Position numbers and translations under genes: made by a program. 64,000 nucleotides of DNA. Source: an uncultured Flavobacteriaceae bacterium (GTDB lineage Bacteria > Bacteroidota > Bacteroidia > Flavobacteriales > Flavobacteriaceae). This document shows positions 9,450-17,633 of this stretch, one piece after another (position 1 is the first letter of the stretch; every line of letters starts with the position of its first letter). A model generated the notes under the pieces. It did not search any database. It was not told the origin of the DNA and worked only from the letters and a program-made list of their open reading frames with translations. The stretch is from the NCBI GenBank assembly GCA_905181835.1, contig CAJIZF010000002.1:124001-188000 (forward strand), given 5' to 3'.

Positions 9450-10556
9450 TTAATCTCCATCTGCATCTACATAATCAACACTAATATTGAATGCTTGAAG
9501 CATGTCTACTTTGATTAATACAACCACTGTTTGTAATGCATCATACGCTTGAGTCATTTTTGTGTTGTCGTTATTAATTTGGTCAAAATAATTATCATCT
9601 AGAATAGAAATTTTAGCTCTAGCTTCATCTAATTGATTATTAATTAGGTTGACTAAGTCATTCCTATCCAAATAATTGAGATAATCTTTAAAACCTACTC
9701 CGCTATCATTAGTATTATAATGCGTTCCATTAAATAAATTTTGAAAAGCATTTAAGGCCTCTAGAGTAAGGTCTTTTGAAGTTTCTCTAACATAATATCC
9801 TTCTACAGTGTGAGGTAATGGGGTTGAAGAAAAATTTCCTGCTGGGATTCCTATTTTATTTGCTCTTAGTCCTTTTTCAAAATAATAAATGAAATCATTT
9901 ACAAATTTATTTACTGCGCTTGATGCTGAATTTTCCGTACTAGCAATAAATTCATCTCGATAAGCGGTGGTCCAGTCATTCAATACAATTTCAGTAATGC
10001 TTTTCATTTGGTCGATAAGTGATGACACATAATTTTTATGATTTTGTCCATAATCTTGATTATTATAGGTGTCTAATATCTCTGCATCGTTATCACCTAT
10101 GCCATAAAGCATATAGTCTAATGCAGGAAAACCTGCTGCATCATTATTGTTAGGATTAAATAGATCAGCATTACCAGTGGTTATATTATCTTGAATCTCA
10201 TCGGTATTTGTTGGGTAGACATTCATTTGGTAATGATAAAAATTCTCTTCAGCTTTACCAATATTAAACATTTCTAATGATTGCCAAACCATGTACGATT
10301 CTAAAAAATTGTTTCTAAGAACTTCTAAGTTTTCTTGATTAGAATTTGCAATAAAATTTTCTTTTGCAGACACCAATAAACCTAGTTGTTGACTTAGGTC
10401 TTGATAGGCAGGAATGATAATATTATCTGCTAGATTAGTTTGCAAGCTTCCCCTATCAAAACTTTCATTTTGGCTGTTATCCAAATCATCACCTTCGGAG
10501 CAGGCAAACATGAATCCAATTGAAAATGTTATTGATAAAATAATTTTTTTAAACAT
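9450..10556 (-). CDS. Imelysin-family lipoprotein (M75-like)
   Basis: Imelysin/EfeO-type all-helical protein of 368 residues, a family linked to periplasmic or surface iron acquisition. The N-terminus is a lipoprotein signal with Cys19 (FMFAC), followed by the acidic SEGDD stretch of the kind that exports lipoproteins to the cell surface in flavobacteria. The family segment FPALDYMLYG is clear, and an H-x2-E motif occurs at 249-252 (HTVE). It follows DUF4856 after 90 bp and precedes HTTM by 32 bp. No protease activity has to be assumed: most members look like binding proteins. Confidence 0.9.
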   Translation of the reverse strand: MFKKIILSITFSIGFMFACSEGDDLDNSQNESFDRGSLQTNLADNIIIPAYQDLSQQLGLLVSAKENFIANSNQENLEVLRNNFLESYMVWQSLEMFNIGKAEENFYHYQMNVYPTNTDEIQDNITTGNADLFNPNNNDAAGFPALDYMLYGIGDNDAEILDTYNNQDYGQNHKNYVSSLIDQMKSITEIVLNDWTTAYRDEFIASTENSASSAVNKFVNDFIYYFEKGLRANKIGIPAGNFSSTPLPHTVEGYYVRETSKDLTLEALNAFQNLFNGTHYNTNDSGVGFKDYLNYLDRNDLVNLINNQLDEARAKISILDDNYFDQINNDNTKMTQAYDALQTVVVLIKVDMLQAFNISVDYVDADGD

Positions 10557-10587
10557 AGCACTTTATTTTTTTTGCAAAAATAAGAAT

Positions 10588-10621
10588 GTAGTTGCCATAT
10601 AAAAATTAATATGACAACTAC
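10588..10621 (-). promoter_or_regulatory. Intercistronic stem-loop between DUF4856 and imelysin genes
   Basis: On the transcribed (minus) strand, bases 10621-10609 and 10600-10588 form a 13-bp stem with one G-U pair and an 8-nt loop. No T run follows directly, so it looks more like a processing, stabilising or attenuating element than a full terminator. A TATTTTTG box (10582-10575) lies just downstream, but I see no -33 element at the right distance. Confidence 0.5.
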
Positions 10622-10646
10622 TTTTTGATTAATTCATTAAACAATT

Positions 10647-11867
10647 TTAGTTGGCTGCTTGGTCTACTGTAAATCCGAATTCAGCAGCAATATCTTCGGA
10701 CATTTGATCGAGTGTTTCTGCAGTTACATCCCAAAAACCATCACCTTCCATAAGTGTGTTTATATAACCATCTACCATAGATTTTGATACATAAGGAGCA
10801 TCTGTCATTGGATTTCTTGTAAATTGAAGACTGTATATAAAACCAAAACCTTCCGATAAATCATGAAAAGCACTTGGTAAATCTTCATTTGCAATTTCAC
10901 TCTTTCCACCTTGTAAATAATATACTGCTCTAATTCCAATTATCATTGAAATTTTTTCTCTTAAAATTTCTACTTGCTCGTCACGAACAGTATAGTTTTT
11001 AGCAACAATAGCTGCTCTTCCTAATTTAAAAGCATTATAAATATCATCGGCTATTCCAGCAAAATCCGAATCACCTTCAACTTTATCTAAGTACTTGTTT
11101 AAAAAGCTATCTACACCTAATACTGGTGAAGTTTCATCTTCTTCAGCACCATATAAATATCCAAAAGCTTCATCCCATTTGTGTTCCATAGTGGTATAAT
11201 CTTTACCATCAACTAAAACATCATTGTCATTATTAGTTACATTATCACCTGCATCGAGTACAGCAGAACTTAAGTAATTGTTACATATTTGATCAGCTAG
11301 AAATGCACCATTTAATGATTTTGCAAATGCTTGGTTGTATTCTAATCCTTTTTCGTTAACATAGCGAATAGATCCACCTAATTCTTGGGCTAAACCAGCA
11401 TTTCCAGGGCTTGCTGTATTTTCCCAATTAGGGAATACATCATTAACCTGAGAGGAAATCCAGCTATCAAAATCTGCTTTAATTGCATTAGCATCCGTTG
11501 AATTTGAAGAGAAATAATCCGCAGATCCAGCTGTTTTACTCCTTACATTTTTTGAAGAAGCATTTAATTCTAGCATATCTGGATCGCTAAAATCTTGATC
11601 GCCTTCGACGTGAGCAAACATTGCATCTAAGCTTACTTCATCGCGTGTTTCGTCTTTAAGAGCAGAAATTAACTCTTCTGCCATTGCTATACGTTGAGAT
11701 TGACCTGAATAGCTTACTGTGTTTTCTCCGTTTCTAGTAAATAGATAAGTAGCAGGAGCATCAACATTTTGGTTGTTGTTGTTGTTGTTACCGTTGTTAT
11801 TATCATCGTCACTTGAGCATGATATTAATACCAAAGCTGATATTAATATTGTAAATAATTTTTTCAT
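10647..11867 (-). CDS. DUF4856 lipoprotein
   Basis: I recognise the DUF4856 family, a Bacteroidota lipoprotein family often seen beside imelysin and TonB-receptor genes and of unknown mechanism. The signal ends at Cys17 (LVLISC), followed by SSDDD, an acidic signature compatible with surface export, and then an Asn-rich tract (residues 23-34) acting as a flexible tether. The remaining roughly 370 residues look soluble and helical, rich in Asp, Glu, Ala and Asn, without obvious enzymatic motifs. It is the promoter-proximal gene of the operon, so it is probably abundant. A role in metal or metal-chelate capture is inferred from its neighbours only. Confidence 0.85.
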   Translation of the reverse strand: MKKLFTILISALVLISCSSDDDNNNGNNNNNNQNVDAPATYLFTRNGENTVSYSGQSQRIAMAEELISALKDETRDEVSLDAMFAHVEGDQDFSDPDMLELNASSKNVRSKTAGSADYFSSNSTDANAIKADFDSWISSQVNDVFPNWENTASPGNAGLAQELGGSIRYVNEKGLEYNQAFAKSLNGAFLADQICNNYLSSAVLDAGDNVTNNDNDVLVDGKDYTTMEHKWDEAFGYLYGAEEDETSPVLGVDSFLNKYLDKVEGDSDFAGIADDIYNAFKLGRAAIVAKNYTVRDEQVEILREKISMIIGIRAVYYLQGGKSEIANEDLPSAFHDLSEGFGFIYSLQFTRNPMTDAPYVSKSMVDGYINTLMEGDGFWDVTAETLDQMSEDIAAEFGFTVDQAAN

Positions 11868-11906
11868 TTTATTTTATTTTTATTTAGACTTATTATAAAT
11901 ACTGAG

Positions 11907-11938
11907 CAAATATATAATAGAAAATTATAAATGCAAAA
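11907..11938 (-). promoter_or_regulatory. Flavobacterial promoter of the uptake operon
   Basis: On the minus strand, TTTTG (11938-11934), a 19-bp spacer and TATATTTG (11914-11907) match the Bacteroidota pattern of a TTTG -33 element and a TAnnTTTG -7 element. The expected start near 11900 leaves a leader of about 30 nt before the DUF4856 ATG. Confidence 0.75.
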
Positions 11939-11939
11939 C

Positions 11940-11962
11940 TTATTTAGAATTAATCTTAATAA
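11940..11962. promoter_or_regulatory. Near-perfect palindrome abutting the -33 element (candidate operator)
   Basis: TTATTTAGA (11940-11948) and TCTTAATAA (11954-11962) are 9-bp inverted arms with a single mismatch around a 5-bp centre. The site ends one base from the -33 box. Size, symmetry and position fit a dimeric regulator such as a Fur-type metal repressor, which would suit the iron-uptake genes. The regulator's identity is inference. Confidence 0.5.
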
Positions 11963-12180
11963 AAATTAAAAATAATTTAAATTGAATTTTATCAGAGAAC
12001 TTTTCATTGTTCAGAAATAAATTATTAGTAGTGTTGGGCGAAACGTTTTCGGTAAAAATTTTATTACCTAAAGCAAAAACAGTTTGAGTTATAACCCAAG
12101 CTTTTTTTAATTTAATAATTTTAAATACTAAATTTTATTTAGGTATCTACCGCATATTTTATTTTTCGTTTGCACTTCCT
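11963..12180. other. Intergenic DNA without a recognised gene
   Basis: With the promoter and palindrome to its left this forms a gap of about 310 bp between genes. I see no open reading frame, no terminator with a good T run and no RNA motif. A 13-bp GC-centred palindrome (12039-12051) is the only other feature, and it lies downstream rather than upstream of the sugar genes. Confidence 0.5.
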
Positions 12181-13059
12181 TCAAAGGTTTTCGCAATAGT
12201 CAATCAATAATTCTTTGCTATATAATCCTTCATTATAGCAATATCTTCCTTCGAAGTTAAATCGGGGACATGCTCTGCAAAAGGAATTCCTTTTATATGA
12301 GTTATTGGACTCACGAATCATATTTAGGATAGCTGTGGGAAGTTCTTTTTCGTTTCGTTTAGGAGCTATGGGGCAATTTTTTAAAAAAGAATAAATTTCA
12401 GTCCCCGTAAATTTAAATACATTCATACTGACCCTAAAGTTACCTTCTGCATCCTCATAGTCATTGATTTTTTCTTTGGAAGGCTTTTCAATAATAGCTT
12501 CCAATTGAGAATTTTCATCGACTAAGGTCAATGCAAAGCGTTCTATTTTTTCCATCGGAAAGAGCAAAGCATCCCGATCATAATTGATAAAAGCGTTTGC
12601 GTCTTTACAGATTAACAATGCTTGCAATGCTGCTACCGAGTATAAATTATCGCTATTGCATACGGTAAATGCTTCATGTTGTAATTCTGGAAATTGCGTT
12701 AAGGCTTGAAACAGCGCATCTGCAGTTCCAAAAGGTTTGTCTCTTCCTTTAGGAATATACTGGATCGCATAGGATATAGACAGACCTCTAAAACTATTAT
12801 CTTTTAGTTGTTTACCATAATATTCTTTAAATAATGCTCCTTGCTCGCCAATCACAATAACTACTTTTTTATAACCTGCTTTTTCGGCGTTTAGTAACAG
12901 AAAATCTAAAATAGGTCGTTTAGCATTTCCAAATTCCAATAATGCTTTACTTCTGGTATTGGCATTTTTTAATTCTTCTTCCGAAAGATTTTTTGAAATC
13001 ATGGAATTTTTCATTCTGGAGGAAGCACCTCCTGCAAGTATGATTATGTTTTTATTCAT
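12181..13059 (-). CDS. Sugar nucleotidyltransferase (NTP-transferase domain), frameshifted near the 3' end
   Basis: Nucleotidyltransferase of the sugar-1-phosphate type: the N-terminal ILAGGASSRM (7-16) is the nucleotide-binding loop, and TVCNSDNLYS contains the acidic metal-binding position. The reading frame is normal to about residue 253. After that the encoded tail (Cys-rich, ending YCENL) is unlike the family, while the next frame reads IKGIPFAEHVPDL and runs on to a stop at 12204-12206. One extra base at about 12297-12300 explains this; the repaired protein would be 284 residues. Overlaps the GHMP kinase gene by 8 bp. It probably makes an NDP-sugar from the kinase product. Confidence 0.8.
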   Translation of the reverse strand: MNKNIIILAGGASSRMKNSMISKNLSEEELKNANTRSKALLEFGNAKRPILDFLLLNAEKAGYKKVVIVIGEQGALFKEYYGKQLKDNSFRGLSISYAIQYIPKGRDKPFGTADALFQALTQFPELQHEAFTVCNSDNLYSVAALQALLICKDANAFINYDRDALLFPMEKIERFALTLVDENSQLEAIIEKPSKEKINDYEDAEGNFRVSMNVFKFTGTEIYSFLKNCPIAPKRNEKELPTAILNMIRESNNSYKRNSFCRACPRFNFEGRYCYNEGLYSKELLIDYCENL

Positions 13060-14137
13060 TAAAAATTTTTGTTCCGGAAGTTACTTTAACCGAATAAGCA
13101 TCTTTTGCTCCAGCATTTTTGATCGCTTGACTAATTTTTATTTGTAAATGAACAGGAGCAAGGGCTACAATGCACCCGCCGCCGCCAGAACCAATAATTT
13201 TTGCACCATAGGCTCCTGCATTTAATGCGGCATCGATCATTGCATCTATTCTAGGAATTGTAATTTTTAAATTGTTTTTTAAAACCTGATGATGTTGACT
13301 CATTAAATCTCCAATAAACGAATAATTCAAAGTAGTTTTTTTTAATTCAATTAAAGCTTTCTGAGTAATTACATGATTTTGTATGGCTGCATAAAAATAA
13401 GGAACTAAGTCGTCTGGTAGTGAATTTTGATGAGTTTCAAAGTCTTTTAAAGTCGCTTTTTCTAAATTAAAAAAGGTATCAATTTTTTTTACAAAATCTA
13501 TCGCTTTTAAAGCATTACCTTTGATATTTCCCAATACTCCTAGGGTATCTTTTCCAATTCCAGATTCACCTAATACCAAACCATCAAGAGTTTTTCCTAT
13601 TATTTCGTATTTAAAATCAGCACCCGTTTTTAAGAAAATAAGATGACCGACACCAATGGTATATTGGTCCATCTTACCTCCTGGCGAACTATGTTCTAAA
13701 ACTTCTGCTTCGTAGGCTAATTGAGCAATAAACTCAGGTTGCAGCTGTTTTTTAGTGCCAAATGCTGTTAGTAAAAAATGAACCCAAACAACCACTAAGG
13801 CTGACGAACTAGAAACCCCTGCATTAATAGGAATGTTACCACTTATTTGAATATTATAACCGCTATCTATACAAACTCCGTGTCTTCTAACGACCCTTAA
13901 CGCAGCGGCAAAATGATCTCCTTTTTCAAGATCTTCGAACTTTTCGGATACTTCAATAATCCTTTCAGAATTAATATCTGGAAGCTTTATATATAATTTT
14001 TGATGCTTATTTGTTGCTGCTTTTAAATTAATAAAACGGCCTATAGAACAAGCAATAACCGGTAAACCTAAATAATCTTGGTGATCTCCAAACAAACAAA
14101 TTCTTGCAGGAGCTTTTATAAAAATAGACCAACTCAT
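13052..14137 (-). CDS. GHMP-family sugar kinase, galactokinase-like
   Basis: ATP-dependent kinase of 361 residues. GDHQDYLG near the N-terminus resembles the galactokinase signature; PINAGVSSSSALVV is the phosphate-binding GHMP motif; GAKIIGSGGGGC is motif 3 near the C-terminus. An upstream in-frame start at 14284 would add 49 residues that overlap the preceding gene and look non-homologous, so I chose the ATG at 14137 (MSWSIF), four bases after the upstream stop. It sits between a GH109-like enzyme and a nucleotidyltransferase, consistent with phosphorylating a released sugar at C1. Substrate is not certain: galactose, GalNAc or a heptose are alternatives. Confidence 0.82.
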   Translation of the reverse strand: MSWSIFIKAPARICLFGDHQDYLGLPVIACSIGRFINLKAATNKHQKLYIKLPDINSERIIEVSEKFEDLEKGDHFAAALRVVRRHGVCIDSGYNIQISGNIPINAGVSSSSALVVVWVHFLLTAFGTKKQLQPEFIAQLAYEAEVLEHSSPGGKMDQYTIGVGHLIFLKTGADFKYEIIGKTLDGLVLGESGIGKDTLGVLGNIKGNALKAIDFVKKIDTFFNLEKATLKDFETHQNSLPDDLVPYFYAAIQNHVITQKALIELKKTTLNYSFIGDLMSQHHQVLKNNLKITIPRIDAMIDAALNAGAYGAKIIGSGGGGCIVALAPVHLQIKISQAIKNAGAKDAYSVKVTSGTKIFNE

Positions 14138-14141
14138 ACGT

Positions 14142-15497
14142 TTAGTAGGTATTTTTATTCCAATAATAAGGTTTTCTTTTAACCCAATCTCCTCGTGTAA
14201 AATCGGGAAAATCTTGAGGCTCTCCATTATTGGCAATTGATATTTCAGAAAGGGGAGTGATGGCACTCCAAGCAGCCGCATCATAAACGTCTAGGGGTGG
14301 TGCAATATTTTGTTTAGCGGACTCTATAAAAGCATTGATCACAAAAAAATCCATTCCGCCGTGACCTGTCCCCTCAGCGTGTTTGCCAAATCGTTTCCAA
14401 AGTGGATGATCATAGTGCTCGAGCCATGGGCTAGCATCATCCCAACGGTGTGATTTTTCTGTTTTACCCTCGATGTAGATGCGGTTGCCATCAACTTCCC
14501 AGAGACCTTCGCTACCTTGTACTCTAAAACCAAGTGAATAGGGACGTGGAGAGTTACAGTCGTGAGTAACAATAATAGTTTCCCCATTGGCAGTGTCAAT
14601 AGTTGAGGTGATAATATCGCCTTGTTTAAATGTTAGTTTAGCGTTGGGATGGTCTTTGCCGCCTACCTCTTTGATGTATTTGTTCAACCCAATTCCTTTG
14701 GTCGCGTGGGAGGTCATCGATACAAAACGGTTACCACGATTGATGTTACACATAGTCGCAACAGGACCTACGCCATGGGTTGGATACACATCGGCATTTC
14801 GCATCAACGAGTGTTGGGTTCGCCAAGCAGACTCTGAAATACCTTTTTCACCAAATTCAGCTCCTTTACCATAAGCAGTTTTACCATCGTTAAACTTTAC
14901 AAAACGCAAATCGTGTTGGTAACCACATCTAAAATGTAATAATTCTCCAAATATATTTTGTTTTACCATATTTAAAACAGCTAAAATATCTCTACGATAA
15001 CAGACATTTTCTAAGATCATTAAATGCGATCCTGTTTCTTCATGTACATTCACCAAATCCCAGCACTCTTCCATGGTATTGGCAGCAGAAACTTCCAATC
15101 CAGTAAATTTTCCTGCTTTCATTGCATCTTTAGCCATTTTGGTATGCCACAACCAAGGGGTCGAAATAATCACAGCATCCAATTCTTTTAGAGCTAGTAA
15201 ATTGCGATAGTCATAATCGTATTTCCCAAAAACTTTTGCTTTATTTTGTCCCTTTTTTGTAATTAAATCCTGAGCTATGGAAATTCTTTTTGAATCGATA
15301 TCACAGATTGCAGTTACTCGACAGTCATCTCTTAATAAAAGGTTATTTAAATGATTGATTCCTCGGAGGCCAACACCAATTAAGCCAATATTTAGTGTTT
15401 CCTTGATACTAGTACTCCCAAATGTTAATTGTGGAGCCAAAGCAATTCCCGCTCCTAGGGCTGCGGTTTGTTTAACAAAGTTTCTTCTTGAACTCAT
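14142..15497 (-). CDS. Tat-exported Gfo/Idh/MocA-fold protein, GH109-like (NAD-dependent glycosidase)
   Basis: A 451-residue protein with a twin-arginine signal (SSRRNFVKQTAALGAG) and an NAD-binding Rossmann motif (IGLIGVGLRG). The family pattern, including ENVCYRRD, YPTHGVGPVA and GTGHGGMDFF, resembles glycoside hydrolase family 109, in which tightly bound NAD supports hydrolysis of alpha-N-acetylgalactosaminides. Folded export to the periplasm by Tat fits a cofactor-containing enzyme. It is the first gene of a three-gene leftward cluster followed by a GHMP kinase four bases later. It could instead be another inositol- or sugar-dehydrogenase-like family member; I favour GH109. Confidence 0.78.
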   Translation of the reverse strand: MSSRRNFVKQTAALGAGIALAPQLTFGSTSIKETLNIGLIGVGLRGINHLNNLLLRDDCRVTAICDIDSKRISIAQDLITKKGQNKAKVFGKYDYDYRNLLALKELDAVIISTPWLWHTKMAKDAMKAGKFTGLEVSAANTMEECWDLVNVHEETGSHLMILENVCYRRDILAVLNMVKQNIFGELLHFRCGYQHDLRFVKFNDGKTAYGKGAEFGEKGISESAWRTQHSLMRNADVYPTHGVGPVATMCNINRGNRFVSMTSHATKGIGLNKYIKEVGGKDHPNAKLTFKQGDIITSTIDTANGETIIVTHDCNSPRPYSLGFRVQGSEGLWEVDGNRIYIEGKTEKSHRWDDASPWLEHYDHPLWKRFGKHAEGTGHGGMDFFVINAFIESAKQNIAPPLDVYDAAAWSAITPLSEISIANNGEPQDFPDFTRGDWVKRKPYYWNKNTY

Positions 15498-15763
15498 GGT
15501 GATTAATTTAATTGTAAGTGGTTATCTAACAAATTTAAAATAATTATGGAAATAGTGTAAGTATTCAAGTTTAATTTTGACTACGGTTGTATGAAAATGA
15601 ATTTTATAAAAAAGTAGGAACTGCTCGTTGCAATATTTTAAAAGTATACCATACCATTGATAAATGATTAATAGAATAAAATAGTTCTTGTTTTTCCATC
15701 TATTACTAAGTTTTTTTTTGCTACTAACTTTAATTTCACAAGCCGCCTGTATCCTAAAATCAT

Positions 15764-15771
15764 TACATTTG
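15764..15771 (+). promoter_or_regulatory. -7 box of the fhs promoter
   Basis: TACATTTG matches TAnnTTTG and lies 22 bp before the fhs ATG. I do not see a clear -33 element at the usual distance. The 296-bp spacer to the divergent GH109-like gene otherwise shows nothing I can name. Confidence 0.45.
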
Positions 15772-15793
15772 TATCAAATTAGATGATAGATTT

Positions 15794-17485
15794 ATGAGTA
15801 CTACAAAACAAAAGTTTTTGTCCGATATAGAAATTGCACAAGCCAATAATATGAGACCTATTAAAGAGGTTGCAAATAAGTTAGCTATTGCGGAAGATGA
15901 TATGGAAGTATACGGAAAGTTCAAAGCGAAATTACCTATACGATTAATCGATGAGCGTAAAGTAGCAAAAAGTAATCTGATTTTAGTAACGGCACTCACA
16001 CCCACTCCAGCTGGAGAGGGAAAAACAACTGTTTCTATTGGATTAACCGAAGGATTAAATAAAATAGAGAAACAAGCAACCGTTGTATTAAGGGAACCCT
16101 CGTTAGGGCCTGTATTTGGAATTAAAGGAGGAGCTGCTGGTGGTGGATATTCTCAAGTAGTACCTATGGAAGACATCAATCTTCATTTTACAGGTGATTT
16201 TTCGGCTATTGAAAAAGCCAACAATTTACTTTCCGCATTAATAGACAATAATCTACAATCAAAAACAAGAAACTTAGGAATCGATCCAAGAACCATCGCC
16301 TGGAAAAGAGTCATGGATATGAATGATAGAGCATTACGAGATATTACTATTGGATTGGGTGGCACTGCAAACGGGATTCCTAGACAAGACGGATTTAATA
16401 TTACTCCAGCCTCTGAGGTTATGGCCATTTTGTGTATGGCTAGAGATTTTTCTGACTTAAAAGAACGCTTAGGAAATATTTATATCGGTCAAACATTTGA
16501 AAAAAAATCTATTTACGCAAAGGATTTAACTGCAGAAAACGCCATGGCAATATTATTAAAGGATGCCATCAATCCAAATTTAGTTCAAACTTTAGAGGGA
16601 AATCCTGCTATCATTCATGGGGGTCCTTTTGCCAATATTGCTCAAGGAACCAATACTATTTTAGCTACTAAAATGGGAATGACCTTATCAGAATATGTTG
16701 TCACCGAGGCGGGGTTTGGAGCAGATTTAGGTGCTGAAAAATTTTTAAACATCAAATGTGTGTCTGGAGGATTAAAACCCAAAGCGGTAGTTTTAGTAGC
16801 TACTATAAGAGCTTTACGTCACCATGGGGGCGCAACTAAGGACCAATATAATGATGCCAGCCTAGAAAGAGTTGAAAAAGGTTTTGAGAACCTTGAAAAA
16901 CATATTGAGAATATGAAGAAGTTTGGGTTAAACCCGGTAGTTGCTATTAATTCATTCTTCTCAGATAGCGATGATGAGGTACAATTAGTTCAAGAACGTT
17001 GTGCCAATATGGGAGTAAAAGCAGTTGTATCAGAAGGCTTTACGAAAGGCGGTGAGGGGACTAAAAACCTAGCCATCGCAGTAGTTGAAGAAATTGAAAA
17101 TGGATCGAATGAGTTCAAACAATTATACCATTGGAAAGCACCTGTAAAAGAAAAAATTGAAATAATAGCCAAGGAGATCTATGGTGCCGACGGGGTTGAG
17201 TATTCTAAGAAAGCGTTAATAGGGCTTCGTAAAATTGAAAACTTAGGTTTAGACAATGTAGCGGTGTGTATGGCAAAAACTCAGAAATCTTTTTCTGACA
17301 ATGAGAAATTAACGGGAAGACCCACCGGTTTTAACGTCACCGTTAGAGAATTTGAGTTTGCAGCTGGAGCGGGATTTGTGATCCCTATTTTAGGAAATAT
17401 GATGCGTATGCCTGGTTTGCCAGCAGTACCTGCTTCGGAGGGAATGACTATCGATAATAATGGAAAAATTTCTGGATTATCTTAG
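15794..17485 (+). CDS. fhs: Formate--tetrahydrofolate ligase
   Basis: ATP-dependent ligation of formate to tetrahydrofolate, giving 10-formyl-THF for purine and formyl-methionine synthesis in the cytoplasm. The P-loop TPAGEGKTT near residue 72 and the downstream EPSLGPVFGIKGGAAGGG segment are characteristic. Its 563 residues match the usual size and the C-terminal ASEGMTIDNNGKISGLS is intact. It is divergent from the sugar cluster and is followed by sucC after 148 bp, so it is probably a single-gene unit. Confidence 0.97.
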   Translation: MSTTKQKFLSDIEIAQANNMRPIKEVANKLAIAEDDMEVYGKFKAKLPIRLIDERKVAKSNLILVTALTPTPAGEGKTTVSIGLTEGLNKIEKQATVVLREPSLGPVFGIKGGAAGGGYSQVVPMEDINLHFTGDFSAIEKANNLLSALIDNNLQSKTRNLGIDPRTIAWKRVMDMNDRALRDITIGLGGTANGIPRQDGFNITPASEVMAILCMARDFSDLKERLGNIYIGQTFEKKSIYAKDLTAENAMAILLKDAINPNLVQTLEGNPAIIHGGPFANIAQGTNTILATKMGMTLSEYVVTEAGFGADLGAEKFLNIKCVSGGLKPKAVVLVATIRALRHHGGATKDQYNDASLERVEKGFENLEKHIENMKKFGLNPVVAINSFFSDSDDEVQLVQERCANMGVKAVVSEGFTKGGEGTKNLAIAVVEEIENGSNEFKQLYHWKAPVKEKIEIIAKEIYGADGVEYSKKALIGLRKIENLGLDNVAVCMAKTQKSFSDNEKLTGRPTGFNVTVREFEFAAGAGFVIPILGNMMRMPGLPAVPASEGMTIDNNGKISGLS

Positions 17486-17633
17486 TTATCTTCTAAGTTT
17501 TATGATAGTAATAACCTGTCAATAAACTTAATTTAATTTTTAAAAAACAGATGATTAAATAATAAATAATCATAACATTTGTTATTTTTGTAGTCTTAAA
17601 ATAAGTCCTATTAATTTGGAAAAATAACACTTT

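Noticed and set aside
12039-12051. CG-centred palindrome resembling a LacI-family operator
   Set aside because: It lies after, not before, the sugar genes and far upstream of nothing else that would use it; probably chance.
14138-14284. Upstream in-frame extension of the GHMP kinase (49 residues)
   Set aside because: It lies wholly inside the GH109-like gene, has no GHMP-like sequence and an ATG at 14137 starts directly with the fold four bases after the previous stop.
14587-14874. Antisense open frames over the GH109-like gene (also 14339-14599 and 14649-14837)
   Set aside because: Shadow frames of a well-supported gene with no recognisable protein content.
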